64,000 nucleotides of DNA from contig NZ_RZIJ01000027.1 in NCBI RefSeq assembly GCF_003989665.1, positions 22,251-86,250 on the forward strand, given 5' to 3'. Under the pieces are notes generated by a model. That model ran no database searches, was not told the origin of the DNA, and worked only from the letters and a program-made list of their open reading frames with translations. The first letter of the stretch is position 1, and the number at the start of each line of letters is the position of its first letter. Below, piece by piece: positions 56,897-64,000 of this stretch. Made by a program: the position numbers and the translations under genes. Source of the stretch: Azospirillum doebereinerae (GTDB lineage Bacteria > Pseudomonadota > Alphaproteobacteria > Azospirillales > Azospirillaceae).

Positions 56897-57223
56897 ATGG
56901 AGACCTTCATCGACATCATTGCCCAATGGCCGAACGACGCAGCCCTCGCCGAGGACGCCGGGGTCAAGCCCTCGCTCGTCATCGTCTGGCGGCACAGGAA
57001 CAGCATCCCGGCCAACCGCTGGCTGGAGGTGGTGCGGGGGGCGGCGCAACGACGCCTGCCGGTGACGCTGGAGGTTCTGGCGTGGGCGGCGGCGGCCCGG
57101 CCGAGGGGCGCCCAGCGGATCAAGCGGCCTCGGCGGCCCTACCGCAAGAGGACGGGGGCCAGCCGCCGGGCCAAGACCGCTGCGGCGCCTCGGGAGGCAG
57201 AAGCCCAAGGCGCCGCAGATTGA
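56897..57223 (+). CDS. Cro-like carph-isopro-domain regulator
   Basis: The protein is 108 residues. Residues 3-50 (TFIDIIAQWPNDAALAEDAGVKPSLVIVWRHRNSIPANRWLEVVRGAAQRRLPVTLEVL) match the carph-isopro helix-turn-helix module of phage Cro/CII-type proteins. It has a very basic, Arg/Ala-rich C-terminal tail. TTGACA lies 36 bases before the start. It is the first gene of the rightward early transcript and should act as Cro/CII against CI. Confidence 0.8.
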   Translation: METFIDIIAQWPNDAALAEDAGVKPSLVIVWRHRNSIPANRWLEVVRGAAQRRLPVTLEVLAWAAAARPRGAQRIKRPRRPYRKRTGASRRAKTAAAPREAEAQGAAD

Positions 57224-57368
57224 TCAGCCGTGCCGGCGGCGGGTGCGAACCGTCCCGGCACATGAGGAAGGAGGATCGGGTGAGTGCCTTCCCAGACCAG
57301 ATTTGCCGCTTGGCCGGTTCCGGGGCAACGCGCGCGATGGTGGTGTCGCCGGGGCAAACGGCGCATCC

Positions 57369-57460
57369 CCTTGCGCGGGCTCGGTCGATGAGGGCGAAAG
57401 GCTCATTGCCGGATTTTCCGGCATTGAGACAGCCTCTTGCACGGGCGTGGTCAATGAGGG
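57369..57460. repeat. Two 26-bp direct repeats around a hairpin
   Basis: Copies lie at 57369-57394 and 57435-57460 (21 of 26 identical). Between them, at 57407-57423, is TGCCGGA-TTT-TCCGGCA. The element sits in the otherwise gene-poor stretch 57224-57450. It could be an origin element, a recombination site or an RNA structure. Confidence 0.6.
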
Positions 57461-57621
57461 GCCGGCTTGCGGGTCGCCCGCTCCGCCAGCACCTTCACGC
57501 GCCCCTTCAGCGCCAGCAGGTCGCGGCGCTCGCCGGCCGGCAGCAGCTCGGCCATCAGCGTCATGCTGGCCAGGACTTCCTCGGTGTGCCGGGTGAACTC
57601 GGTGCCCAGGCTGTCGGTCAT
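57451..57621 (-). CDS. Small helical prophage protein
   Basis: The protein is 56 residues from the ATG at 57621 with GGAG nine bases upstream. Sequence: TDSLGTEFTRHTEEVLASMTLMAELLPAGERRDLLALKGRVKVLAERA, a compact helical chain. It is antisense to the rightward early region. No family was recognised. Its stop region overlaps the second 26-bp repeat. Confidence 0.5.
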   Translation of the reverse strand: MTDSLGTEFTRHTEEVLASMTLMAELLPAGERRDLLALKGRVKVLAERATRKPAPH

Positions 57622-57794
57622 CGTGGGGGGCTCCATCCCGGTTGGGCCGGTGCGGCTGGTGGCTTCGAAAAAGGCGCCCGTCCGAAGACGGGCGAGGTCT
57701 CCATTTCCAACGACGAGGCGTCCGCCTCCCCGTCCGCAAACCATGGCATGGGGAGTCGTGTCGGATGCATCACAACCGTGAGGTCAATCCGCCA

Positions 57795-58190
57795 ATGTCT
57801 GTGACGGATCAGGCACTCATCGACGAGGCGCGGGGGTGGCTGCGCGACGCCGGGGACGGCGCGCCGACCACCAAGGCGTCGCTGGCCTGCGCGGCCAAGG
57901 AGCTGGGGATCAGCTTCAACCGCGCCTGGGCCATCTACTACGGCCGGGTTGAGAGGCTGTGGGCTGTCGAGTACCTATCGATGAAGGCCCGCGCCGAAGC
58001 CGGCAAGGCCCGGAGGATCGCCCGGCTGAAAGCCGAAATTGCCCGACTGGAGACCCTGGATGCCGCCATCACCGCCCGCCTGGATGCTGCGGCTGTACCG
58101 AGCCTGGGTGCGGTGGAGGCTGAACCGGCTGCGGCGGCGCCTGCGCAAGGAGCAGGAGCGGCGCTGACCGGGCGGGGGGTGCTCCGCTGA
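57795..58190 (+). CDS. Prophage hypothetical protein, helical
   Basis: The protein is 131 residues. The helix-turn-helix-like ALIDEARGWLRDAGDGAPTTKASLACAAKELGISFNRAWAIYYGRVERLWAVEYLSM is followed by a coiled-coil-like stretch (ARRIARLKAEIARLETLDAAITARLDAA). It probably binds DNA. The stop overlaps the next start (TGATG), so it is coupled with the following gene. Confidence 0.65.
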   Translation: MSVTDQALIDEARGWLRDAGDGAPTTKASLACAAKELGISFNRAWAIYYGRVERLWAVEYLSMKARAEAGKARRIARLKAEIARLETLDAAITARLDAAAVPSLGAVEAEPAAAAPAQGAGAALTGRGVLR

Positions 58191-58402
58191 TGCACCTCCT
58201 CCCGCCCACCGATCTGTCCGTCGAGTCCGCGCCCGCCACTCCGGCGCTGGATGAGGCGCGCCTGCGCGTCATCACCGACGCCTGCCGCGCCGACACGCCG
58301 GAGCAGCGGAAGTTGCTCGTCTGCGCGCTGTACGAGGACGGGATCCTGTCGATGGACGAGACGACGGCGCTGTTCGCCCGGCTCGGGCTGGCGGAGGCAT
58401 GA
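58190..58402 (+). CDS. Small prophage protein before the primase
   Basis: The protein is 70 residues, acidic and helical (DEARLRVITDACRADTPEQRKLLVCALYEDGILSMDETTALFARLGLAEA). It overlaps the upstream gene by one base and the primase gene by four, so it is a coupled member of the replication operon. No family was recognised. Confidence 0.65.
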   Translation: MHLLPPTDLSVESAPATPALDEARLRVITDACRADTPEQRKLLVCALYEDGILSMDETTALFARLGLAEA

Positions 58403-59382
58403 TGCGCGACACCGCCGTCCTCGACCGCGCGCGCTCGGTCCCGCTGTCCCAGGTGGCGGCGAAACGCCTGCGGCTGACCAAGGCCGGGCGCGAGTTCAAG
58501 GCGTGCTGCCCCTTCCACGAGGACAGCTCGCCGAGCTTCTTCCTCAACGACCGCAAGGGCATCTTCAAATGCTTCGGTTGCGGCGCCTTCGGCGACGTGA
58601 TCGACCTGCTGCGCCGCCTGGACGGGCTGGACTTCGCCACCGCCGTCGAGACGCTGGCGGGCGAGCGCCCGGCGCTCCGGCGCAACGGCGCGCTCGACTT
58701 CGAGCGGCGGCTGGTGGAGGCGTCGCAGGAATACACGGCCTCCGAGGGCCGGGGGTGGGAACCGGACGAGGAGGAGCGCGCCCGCATGGAGCACGCCCGC
58801 TCGATCTGGTTCAACGCCCGCCCGGTCGGCGGCACGGCGGGCGAGGCCTATCTGCGCTGGCGCGGCGTCCGGCTGCCGCTGCCGCCGACCCTGCGCTTCG
58901 CCCCGGCGATGTGGCACAGCGGCGCGCGGCGCGAGTTTCCGGCGCTGGTCGCCGCGTTGCAGGACTCCGTCGGCACCATCACGGCGGTGCAGCGCGTCTA
59001 CCTGACGCCGGACGGGCGCGGGAAGCTGGACGTGGCGCCGCGCAAGAAGGGCAAGGGGCCGATGCGCGACGGCGCGGTGCGTCTGGCGCGGCCGGGCCGG
59101 GTGCTGGGGCTGGCCGAGGGGATCGAGACGGCGCTGTCGGCGCGCCAGATCTACAGCCTGCCGGTCTGGTCGGCCAACGGCGCCGGGCGGATGCACAGCG
59201 TTGTGCTGCCCGAGGGGGTGGAGCACGTCGTGCTGTTCGCCGACGCGGGCGAGACCGGGCTGGCCGCCGCCCGGCGCGCCGCCGATCACTTCGCCGGGCG
59301 CGGGCTGCTGGTGGACATCGAGGCGCCGCCGGAGGGCGACTGGAACGACGTGGTGATGGCGCGCATGGCGGTGGCGGCATGA
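58399..59382 (+). CDS. CHC2-Toprim phage primase
   Basis: The protein is 327 residues. The CHC2-type zinc finger has C37, H40, C58 and C61 (CCPFHEDSSPSFFLNDRKGIFKCFGCG), followed by a helical section. A Toprim_3 domain at about 225-320 has LGLAEGIETALSA (catalytic Glu) and VVLFADAGETG. It makes RNA primers for phage DNA replication. Overlaps with both neighbours indicate an operon with the helicase gene. Confidence 0.93.
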   Translation: MMRDTAVLDRARSVPLSQVAAKRLRLTKAGREFKACCPFHEDSSPSFFLNDRKGIFKCFGCGAFGDVIDLLRRLDGLDFATAVETLAGERPALRRNGALDFERRLVEASQEYTASEGRGWEPDEEERARMEHARSIWFNARPVGGTAGEAYLRWRGVRLPLPPTLRFAPAMWHSGARREFPALVAALQDSVGTITAVQRVYLTPDGRGKLDVAPRKKGKGPMRDGAVRLARPGRVLGLAEGIETALSARQIYSLPVWSANGAGRMHSVVLPEGVEHVVLFADAGETGLAAARRAADHFAGRGLLVDIEAPPEGDWNDVVMARMAVAA

Positions 59383-60521
59383 ACAACGTCACGCCCCTGC
59401 CGAAGCGGTCGCGCATCGAGCCGTTCGAGGTCTTCTACCCGTCGCAATGGGCGGGGAAGAAGGCGCCGCCGCGCGACTGGGTGGTCGACGGCGCCATGCT
59501 GCGCGGGACGGTGTGCCTGTTCTCCGGCGACAGCGGGTTGGGCAAGTCGCTGCTGATGCAGCAGTTGCTGACCTGCGCGGCGCTGGGCCGGGACTGGCTG
59601 GGGATGGGGGTCGATCCCTGCAAGACCTACGGCATGTTCTGCGAAGACCCGATGGACGAGTTGCAGCGCCGCCAGGAGGACATCAACCGCCATCTGGGGG
59701 CCGATGCCGGCGACCTGGAACTGCGGATGGCGATCACCTCGCGGGTCGGCAAGGACAACGCGCTGATGACTTTCAACCGGCGCACCGACCAGGGCGAGAC
59801 CACGCCGCTGTACGACCAGCTCCGCACCCATGTGCTGGACCAGGGGGCGCAGATCGTCGTCATCGATACGGCGGCGCAGGTGTTCAACGGCGTCGAGATC
59901 AACCGGGGTCAGGTGACGACCTTCGTCAACGCGCTGGCCCGCATCGCCATGGAGATCAACGGCACCGTCATCCTCACCTCGCACCCCAGCACCCAGGGCA
60001 TGCAGAGCGGCACCGGCTCGTCGGGCTCGACCGCTTGGAAGGCAACCGTGCGCTGCCACATGTACCTGAAGCGCCCCAAGGGCTGGGACGAGGAGGATGA
60101 GGAGCAGGCGGACGACCGCGTGCTCAAGACGATGAAGTCGAACTACGGCAAGGCCGGGGTCGGCGCGAAGCTGCGCTGGGTGGAGGGCGTGTTCACGCCG
60201 ATGGACCACCCGCAGCCGGCGCGCAGCCTGATCGACCGGATCGACGCCGACAACCGGCTGGTTGACGCCCTGCGCTACCTCGTCAAGCAAGGCAACCGGG
60301 TCGCCATGGACCCGAACAGCCGCAACAGTTTCGCGACCCTCGCGCGCCGCCTGCCATCCTGCAAGGATCTGACATGGCAGTTCATCGCCGACGCGCAGAC
60401 TCGCCTCATCGACGCAGGGAAGATCGTCGTGGTGGAGATGGGCCCTCCCTCCCGCTGCTTCGCCTTCCTTCGTACCCTGGATACCAAGTATCCGGGGGAA
60501 CAAGCGGGGGAAACCGGATGA
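59379..60521 (+). CDS. RepA/RecA-type phage helicase
   Basis: The protein is 380 residues. Walker A G50-S57 (FSGDSGLGKSLLMQQ), Walker B with D163 (QIVVIDTAAQVFN) and an Arg-finger-like SGSTAWKATVRCHMYLKR place it in the RepA/DnaB-like AAA ATPases that open phage origins. The C-terminal part is a winged-helix-like region (LVDALRYLVKQGNRVAMDPNSRNSFATLARRL). It overlaps the primase gene by four bases. An iteron-like array lies 142 bases downstream, as expected for a phage origin. Confidence 0.88.
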   Translation: MNNVTPLPKRSRIEPFEVFYPSQWAGKKAPPRDWVVDGAMLRGTVCLFSGDSGLGKSLLMQQLLTCAALGRDWLGMGVDPCKTYGMFCEDPMDELQRRQEDINRHLGADAGDLELRMAITSRVGKDNALMTFNRRTDQGETTPLYDQLRTHVLDQGAQIVVIDTAAQVFNGVEINRGQVTTFVNALARIAMEINGTVILTSHPSTQGMQSGTGSSGSTAWKATVRCHMYLKRPKGWDEEDEEQADDRVLKTMKSNYGKAGVGAKLRWVEGVFTPMDHPQPARSLIDRIDADNRLVDALRYLVKQGNRVAMDPNSRNSFATLARRLPSCKDLTWQFIADAQTRLIDAGKIVVVEMGPPSRCFAFLRTLDTKYPGEQAGETG

Positions 60522-60662
60522 GCATCCCCGCTTCCGGCAGGACCGACCGATCTTCCATGATTCCCGCTGCCGGGTTTCACCGCGCACATGCCGACCGCGA
60601 CGTGTCCTTGGCCGTCCGGGCGTGTGCTCTTCGTGCCGAAAATAGGTCAGGAGTGCTGCTTG

Positions 60663-60764
60663 TTCACCCCCTTCGCACCCCCTTCGCACGGGGGGTTCGC
60701 AGGGGGTTCGCACCCCCCTTCGTACCCCCTTCACAGGGGTTCGCACCCCCCTGTTCGCACCCCC
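60663..60764. repeat. Iteron-like array of TTCrCACCCCC units
   Basis: Nine units begin at 60663, 60672, 60683, 60696, 60707, 60719, 60730, 60740 and 60754, mostly TTCGCACCCCC or close variants, spaced 9-14 (average about 11) bases. The 323-base stretch 60522-60845 around it holds no convincing gene. A candidate replication origin for the prophage. Confidence 0.7.
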
Positions 60765-60845
60765 TATCTCCCTGCGGGAGATATACGGGCGTAGGGCGCT
60801 ATCGGCGCGCCCTGCCCGAACCAACCGACGAGAGGACCGATTGCC

Positions 60846-61187
60846 GTGACGAACTCCCCTGAGCGTTCCATGCTGGCGTCGGCCGGCCATTACGCCGACG
60901 GCGTGGTCGAACTGTTCCGGCTGCGGGAAGCCTTGGAGGCCAAAGCCCGCGCCTTGCTGGCCAACCGGGCGCGTCTGGAAGCGCGGTCCTGGCCGGGCAT
61001 GACCAGCGACGATCCCACCGAGGCTGGCCTTCGGGCGGAGATCCGCGTCCTCGGCGAGCGGATCGACGCGCTCGGTGGCACCGGGGCGATGGTGGACATC
61101 TGGGACGAACTCCACCGGACGGCCGGGCCGCACGCCTCGACGGCGGTGGACCACGCGTGGCACGGGGTCGGAAGGTGGGCCGCATGA
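60846..61187 (+). CDS. Prophage hypothetical protein
   Basis: The protein is 113 residues from GTG (ATG alternative at 60870). It is helical (ASAGHYADGVVELFRLREALEAKARALLANRARLEARSWPG). The stop overlaps the next start (ATGA). No family was recognised. Confidence 0.58.
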   Translation: MTNSPERSMLASAGHYADGVVELFRLREALEAKARALLANRARLEARSWPGMTSDDPTEAGLRAEIRVLGERIDALGGTGAMVDIWDELHRTAGPHASTAVDHAWHGVGRWAA

Positions 61188-61999
61188 CCAAGGCAACCGC
61201 CGCGTCCGTCCCGGTGCTGCGGCTTGCCAACGATGCCTCCGCCGACGGTGGCGTGGTTGACGCGCGCCGGCCGATGGACGTGGAGGATCTGGCGGTCTGG
61301 GCGATCCGCGACCAGAAGGCCGACCGCACCGGCGGCGCGCTGTTCGAGATGGAGGCGGCGCTCGACCGGCCCGATTGGGAGCCGCGAGGCAGCAGCCGCG
61401 ACGGTGTTGCCGAGCTGATGCGCCGACGGGAGACCGGTGGCTGCCGGGTCGATGGCGGCGGCCCCATGCGGGGGGTGCAGCCCCGTGTCCACCCGGACGC
61501 CGAGGCCGTCGTCGACGCGATCCGCGCCATCCCGGACTGGCGTCAGCGCGGGCTGGTCTTCGAGTACGCCCAGCTTGGGGACCGGCCGGACTGGTCCAGC
61601 GGTGTCCAGACGCTGGTCCCGGTGCCGGTGCCGGAGACCCAGCGCGGTGCGGTCCGGCACATGATCGTCGCGGAATGGGAGACGCAGCCGCTCCGGTCGG
61701 AGCTGCTGCGCGACCTGCACGCCCGTGGGCACCGGATCCTCGACCCCTACGGCCGGCATCGTTTCCCGGCGGCCGAGGACGGGTTCAGCTACCGGACGCT
61801 CGACGACGGCCGGAGGCAGGTGGCGGTGCGCTGGTGCCCAGTGGAGCCATCCCCATCGGACGCCTGGATCGTGAACACGAACGCGCTGTACGCCGCGTGG
61901 CACGCCGGCATGCTGGCGCTGGAGAGGGCGCTGCGGCGGGTGGTGCTGCGGGACCATCGCTGCATCGGCTTCGACGCGCCGGCCGAGCCGTGGCGGTAA
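61184..61999 (+). CDS. Prophage hypothetical protein
   Basis: The protein is 271 residues with good codon use. It starts with an acidic helical part (DVEDLAVWAIRDQKADRTGGALFEMEAALDRPDWEPRG). It then has a region rich in Trp, Arg and Val (HMIVAEWETQPLRSELLRDLHARGHRILDPYGRHRFPAAEDGFSYRTLDDGRRQVAVRWCP). No known motif was recognised. It ends just before a terminator. Confidence 0.65.
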   Translation: MTKATAASVPVLRLANDASADGGVVDARRPMDVEDLAVWAIRDQKADRTGGALFEMEAALDRPDWEPRGSSRDGVAELMRRRETGGCRVDGGGPMRGVQPRVHPDAEAVVDAIRAIPDWRQRGLVFEYAQLGDRPDWSSGVQTLVPVPVPETQRGAVRHMIVAEWETQPLRSELLRDLHARGHRILDPYGRHRFPAAEDGFSYRTLDDGRRQVAVRWCPVEPSPSDAWIVNTNALYAAWHAGMLALERALRRVVLRDHRCIGFDAPAEPWR

Positions 62000-62017
62000 A
62001 TCGGTCTGCTTCTGGAG

Positions 62018-62041
62018 AAGGGAGGCCGGCAAGCCTCCCTT
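62018..62041. terminator. Bidirectional terminator hairpin
   Basis: Nine-base arms AAGGGAGGC/GCCTCCCTT with loop CGGCAA lie between the convergent genes ending at 61999 and 62048. Confidence 0.75.
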
Positions 62042-62047
62042 GTCCGC

Positions 62048-62452
62048 TCAAGCCTGGAATTCGGGATCGACCGGCACCTGCATGGCCGTCGCCAACGCGT
62101 TGGTCTGCATCGCCATGGTGAGGACGGACAGGAAATCCTGATGCTGCTCGTCGGTCATCCCCTTGGCCCGCGCGGCGGCCGTGTGCGAATGAAGGCAGTA
62201 GGAGCAGGAGTTGACCGTCGAGACGGCGAGGTAGATCAGCTCCTTGGTCAGCGGATCGAGCGCCGAGGGTGCCACCATCACCTGCTTCAGGCGGTTCCAG
62301 GTGGCCTCAAGGAGGTCCGGCTGGTTCGCCAACGCCCGCCACATGTTGTTGACGAAGTCGCTTTTCCGGGTCGTCCGGATGTCATCGAAGACGGCTTTGA
62401 CGCGAGGGTTCTGCTCGACGTCCGCGTCGGTCCAGAGTTTCACGGTGGACAT
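62048..62452 (-). CDS. AhpD/carboxymuconolactone decarboxylase-family protein
   Basis: The protein is 134 residues, all helical. The CxxC-xxxH motif STVNSCSYCLHSHTAAARAKGM is the active-site signature of AhpD-like peroxidase-related proteins. It probably protects against peroxides or reduces a partner. It sits inside the prophage between a terminator and the toxin-antitoxin remnant, so it is likely a cargo gene. Confidence 0.9.
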   Translation of the reverse strand: MSTVKLWTDADVEQNPRVKAVFDDIRTTRKSDFVNNMWRALANQPDLLEATWNRLKQVMVAPSALDPLTKELIYLAVSTVNSCSYCLHSHTAAARAKGMTDEQHQDFLSVLTMAMQTNALATAMQVPVDPEFQA

Positions 62453-62534
62453 GGTGGATAAGCCCTCCTAAGGCCCTGGTGTTGAACAAGGGGTGCAATT
62501 CTTCTCGACAATGCCAAGACCGAGACCGAAGTGC

Positions 62535-62735
62535 TCATGCCGGCTGGATGTTCGTTCTGATCCAAGCCGCGAACTCCTCCTCGGAAGTGGTACCGTCGGC
62601 GACACCCATCATGGCCTGATAAGTGTCGGAATCGGAAGCCGTCAGCCTGTACCCGTTGTCCAGCAAGAACAGCAGGGCGATGACAAAGGTTATTCGCTGG
62701 TTGCCGTCCACAAATGGGTGATAGCCGCCAGGATG
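62535..62735 (-). pseudogene. Decayed doc (Fic-fold) toxin, 5' part missing
   Basis: Reading leftward directly after the AbrB-like antitoxin stop, and in the same frame, are about 67 codons (GGYHPFVDGNQRITFVIALLFLLDNGYRLTASDSDTYQAMMGVADG, to a TGA at 62535). HPFVDGNQR is the Fic/Doc motif HPFxDGNKR. The first about 60 residues of Doc are absent and no start codon is available, so the toxin gene is a remnant while the antitoxin is intact. Confidence 0.8.
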
Positions 62736-62960
62736 TCATTTCGCCAGTTCGTGCAGCACGTTCCGGCGCTCGCGTCTCAGTTCCTCGGCGAGTTGCATCT
62801 GCCGCTCGAACTCCGGGTCGTAGGGCGTGAGCCTGTACCCGTCAGGGGTCTCGGTCAGGTACAGGGTGTCACCCTCTTTGACCTTCAGCTTGGCGGTCAT
62901 TTCCTTCGGCAGCACGACGCCAACGGAGTTCCCGATGGTCGTGACCTTGAGCGCGAGCAT
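62736..62960 (-). CDS. AbrB-type antitoxin of the doc pair
   Basis: The protein is 74 residues. MLALKVTTIGNSVGVVLPKEMTAKLKVKEGDTLYLTETPDGYRLTPYDPEFERQ is the SpoVT/AbrB swapped-hairpin fold usual for antitoxins encoded before doc. The toxin reading frame directly after it is truncated. A GTTCT-N10-AGAAC palindrome lies 20 bases upstream. Confidence 0.9.
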   Translation of the reverse strand: MLALKVTTIGNSVGVVLPKEMTAKLKVKEGDTLYLTETPDGYRLTPYDPEFERQMQLAEELRRERRNVLHELAK

Positions 62961-62979
62961 GACGCTTCACCATTCCAGC

Positions 62980-62999
62980 GTTCTTATATCTGTTAGAAC
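62980..62999. promoter_or_regulatory. Operator-like palindrome before the AbrB antitoxin
   Basis: An inverted repeat with arms GTTCT and AGAAC around ten A/T-rich bases lies 20 bases upstream of the antitoxin start. It probably mediates autoregulation. Confidence 0.5.
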
Positions 63000-63150
63000 T
63001 AGTGGGCCTCGTGAACATCCTGTCAACCTCAGCACTTAAGGGTTAGCAAGGCCAAGCCTCATGAGATGGAAGACCTTTTTGCGTTAACGAAAAAGTAACG
63101 AAGCCTGATCAATATTTGACAGAGCGCCGCGCCTAAACTGCGACCGAACC

Positions 63151-63182
63151 AAACCCCGCCGGAGAAATCCGCTGCGGGGTTT
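63151..63182. terminator. Hairpin AAACCCCGC/GCGGGGTTT with inner GAAA loop
   Basis: The outer stem is 9 bases, inside which CGGA-GAAA-TCCG forms a second helix with a GNRA-type tetraloop. It ends in TTT on either strand. The 354-base stretch 63000-63354 around it holds no gene that I can support. Confidence 0.65.
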
Positions 63183-63354
63183 CGTCGTCTGGGCGGTCCC
63201 GCACGGGCTACCAATTTGTGATTATATTCCTTCCCCGCCCGCCTCAGTTTGCATAGGCTGGGACCACACCCCGATCCCCAACCATCCCCCTGAATTGCCC
63301 GGCCTCCCAGCTCGGGCGATGAGCGGGTTTGTCTTGCCTGAACTGAGGATGACC

Positions 63355-63645
63355 ATGGACAACCTGCCGATCCCCGATGTCGGGGACACCATCGTTCGCC
63401 TCGCCGGCCTGTCGCCCAACGCCCAGGTCGCCGCCGTCATCATGATCGGGCTCATCGGGCTGGCCTGGGTCTGGACCCGCCGCCCGCCCTCCGGTCCGGG
63501 GATGGAAACCTTCCAGCTCGTGATCAACTCGCTGAACGAGCAGTCGAAGGCCACGAACGCCTTGGCCGAGCAGGTCGAGCGCATCGTCGAGCAGAACGCC
63601 GCGCTCATCGCCCGCCTGCCGGTCAAGACGATGGAGCCGGCTTGA
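63355..63645 (+). CDS. Small single-pass membrane protein (holin-like?)
   Basis: The protein is 96 residues. One membrane helix lies at about 24-42 (AQVAAVIMIGLIGLAWVWT), followed by a helical, polar C-terminus with a heptad pattern (TFQLVINSLNEQSKATNALAEQVERIVEQNAALIARL). The ATG at 63355 has GAGG seven bases upstream. It is the first gene after the early/late boundary and is coupled (TGATG) with the next. A lysis or tail-adjacent role is a guess. Confidence 0.62.
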   Translation: MDNLPIPDVGDTIVRLAGLSPNAQVAAVIMIGLIGLAWVWTRRPPSGPGMETFQLVINSLNEQSKATNALAEQVERIVEQNAALIARLPVKTMEPA

Positions 63646-63920
63646 TGCTGGACACCCCCGCCGACCGCATCGCCCTGGCCACCGCGCAGATCGACGCCGT
63701 GGGCGCCGCCTACGCCCAGGCCACCGAGATTGTCCGGCCCCTAATGGACAGCATCCCGGACGGTCACATCGCCGTCGGGGCTATGGACGGTTGGGTGGCG
63801 GTCATCCCGAAGCCCGGTTTCCCGCCCGCCGATGGGCTTGAGCTTCGCGGCGCCTCCATCGTCACCGACGCGGCAGACCCGCGCCACGGGGCAGCCTGCG
63901 GGCAGCCAGGGGCGGTCTGA
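63645..63920 (+). CDS. Small prophage protein of unknown function
   Basis: The protein is 91 residues from ATG at 63645, overlapping the previous stop. It contains DRIALATAQIDAVGAAYAQATEIVRPLMDSIPDGHIAVGAMDGWVAVIPKPG. Helix-then-strand content, no known motif. Confidence 0.55.
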   Translation: MLDTPADRIALATAQIDAVGAAYAQATEIVRPLMDSIPDGHIAVGAMDGWVAVIPKPGFPPADGLELRGASIVTDAADPRHGAACGQPGAV

Positions 63921-63977
63921 GCAGCCCGGCCCGAGGGGGTGGGGTCGCGGGTCCTTCCCGGCGGGGAGGGAATACGG

Positions 63978-64000
63978 GTGGCGAAGTTGCGATCACTGTC
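63978..64000 (+). CDS. Start of the next gene (partial)
   Basis: A GTG with GGAGGG about eight bases upstream opens MAKLRSL at the window edge. Phage HNH endonucleases often begin this way, but seven codons are not enough to name it. Confidence 0.3.

Noticed and set aside
57243..57596. Plus-strand frame of 117 codons before the replication operon
   Set aside because: Low-complexity Pro/Ala/Arg end and overlap with direct repeats and a better minus-strand frame; no start signal.
60663..60764. CRISPR-like repeat array
   Set aside because: Units are 11 bases with no unique spacers; they look like iterons.
60518..60862. Open frame of 114 codons starting at the helicase stop
   Set aside because: It reads through the TTCrCACCCCC array, giving a repetitive Pro/Phe/Arg peptide. 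More likely non-coding origin DNA.

Overview
The window looks like a chromosome or large replicon of a GC-rich alphaproteobacterium, most likely an Azospirillum-like member of the Rhodospirillales. The basis is the protein types seen (a DUF4167-like RNA-binding tail, a fused COX1-COX3 oxidase, a CreBCD system, NirK, and class Ia NrdAB behind a cobalamin riboswitch), very high GC in third codon positions, and phage-tail and prophage modules of alphaproteobacterial style. Family names rest on reading the translated sequences; no database search was possible.

Layout. (1) 1-4249: the edge of a prophage or phage remnant, with tail genes on the minus strand (tape measure running off the window, tail assembly chaperone pair with a probable -1 frameshift, tail tube, minor capsid), bounded by a plus-strand XRE regulator and palindromes. 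(2) 4326-6675: a VOC-family enzyme, a DUF4167-like protein and a SHOCT-type protein. (3) 6682-14593: a haem-copper oxidase cluster (CtaG-like, CopD-like, COX2, COX1-COX3 fusion, small membrane protein), a DUF2231 protein and a YdeP-like molybdopterin oxidoreductase. (4) 14775-17938: LysR regulator, divergent SDR, and tyrS. (5) 18120-23376: creBC-like two-component genes divergent from creD, with a membrane-anchored family 3 glycosidase overlapping creD. (6) 23335-32451: an acyl-CoA/fatty-acid-type degradation locus (acyl-CoA ligase, enoyl-CoA hydratase, substrate-binding protein, MaoC, SDR, thiolase, thioesterase, Fe-alcohol dehydrogenase). A TetR regulator sits in its middle and two matching 18-bp operators lie in its two divergent promoter regions. 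(7) 32628-42027: membrane protein, kelch protein, nrdAB under a B12 riboswitch, two small secreted peptides, folB, a GAF-GGDEF protein, small unknowns, and nirK behind an FNR/Nnr-type palindrome.

(8) 42172 to the right edge: the left and early part of a lambdoid-type prophage inserted just upstream of nirK. In order it carries int, xis, a long leftward run of tightly overlapping unknown genes (including a ParB-like protein and a ProQ/FinO-domain RNA chaperone), three antirepressor-type proteins, a divergent pair of related ribbon-helix-helix proteins, and an AT-rich toxin-antitoxin island (DUF433 antitoxin with PIN-like toxin). Next come brnTA flanked by near-identical hairpins, a CI-type S24 repressor divergent from a Cro-like protein, a primase (CHC2-Toprim) and a RepA-type helicase followed by iteron-like repeats, an AhpD-like protein, an AbrB antitoxin with a decayed doc toxin, and the start of a late operon. 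Structural genes must lie beyond the right edge.

Functional picture. The host part combines aerobic respiration (CuA-type oxidase plus assembly factors), denitrification (NirK), B12-responsive deoxynucleotide synthesis, envelope-stress sensing (Cre) and CoA-dependent carbon degradation. The prophage part is dense in regulators and toxin-antitoxin genes. No tRNA, rRNA, CRISPR array or insertion sequence was recognised.
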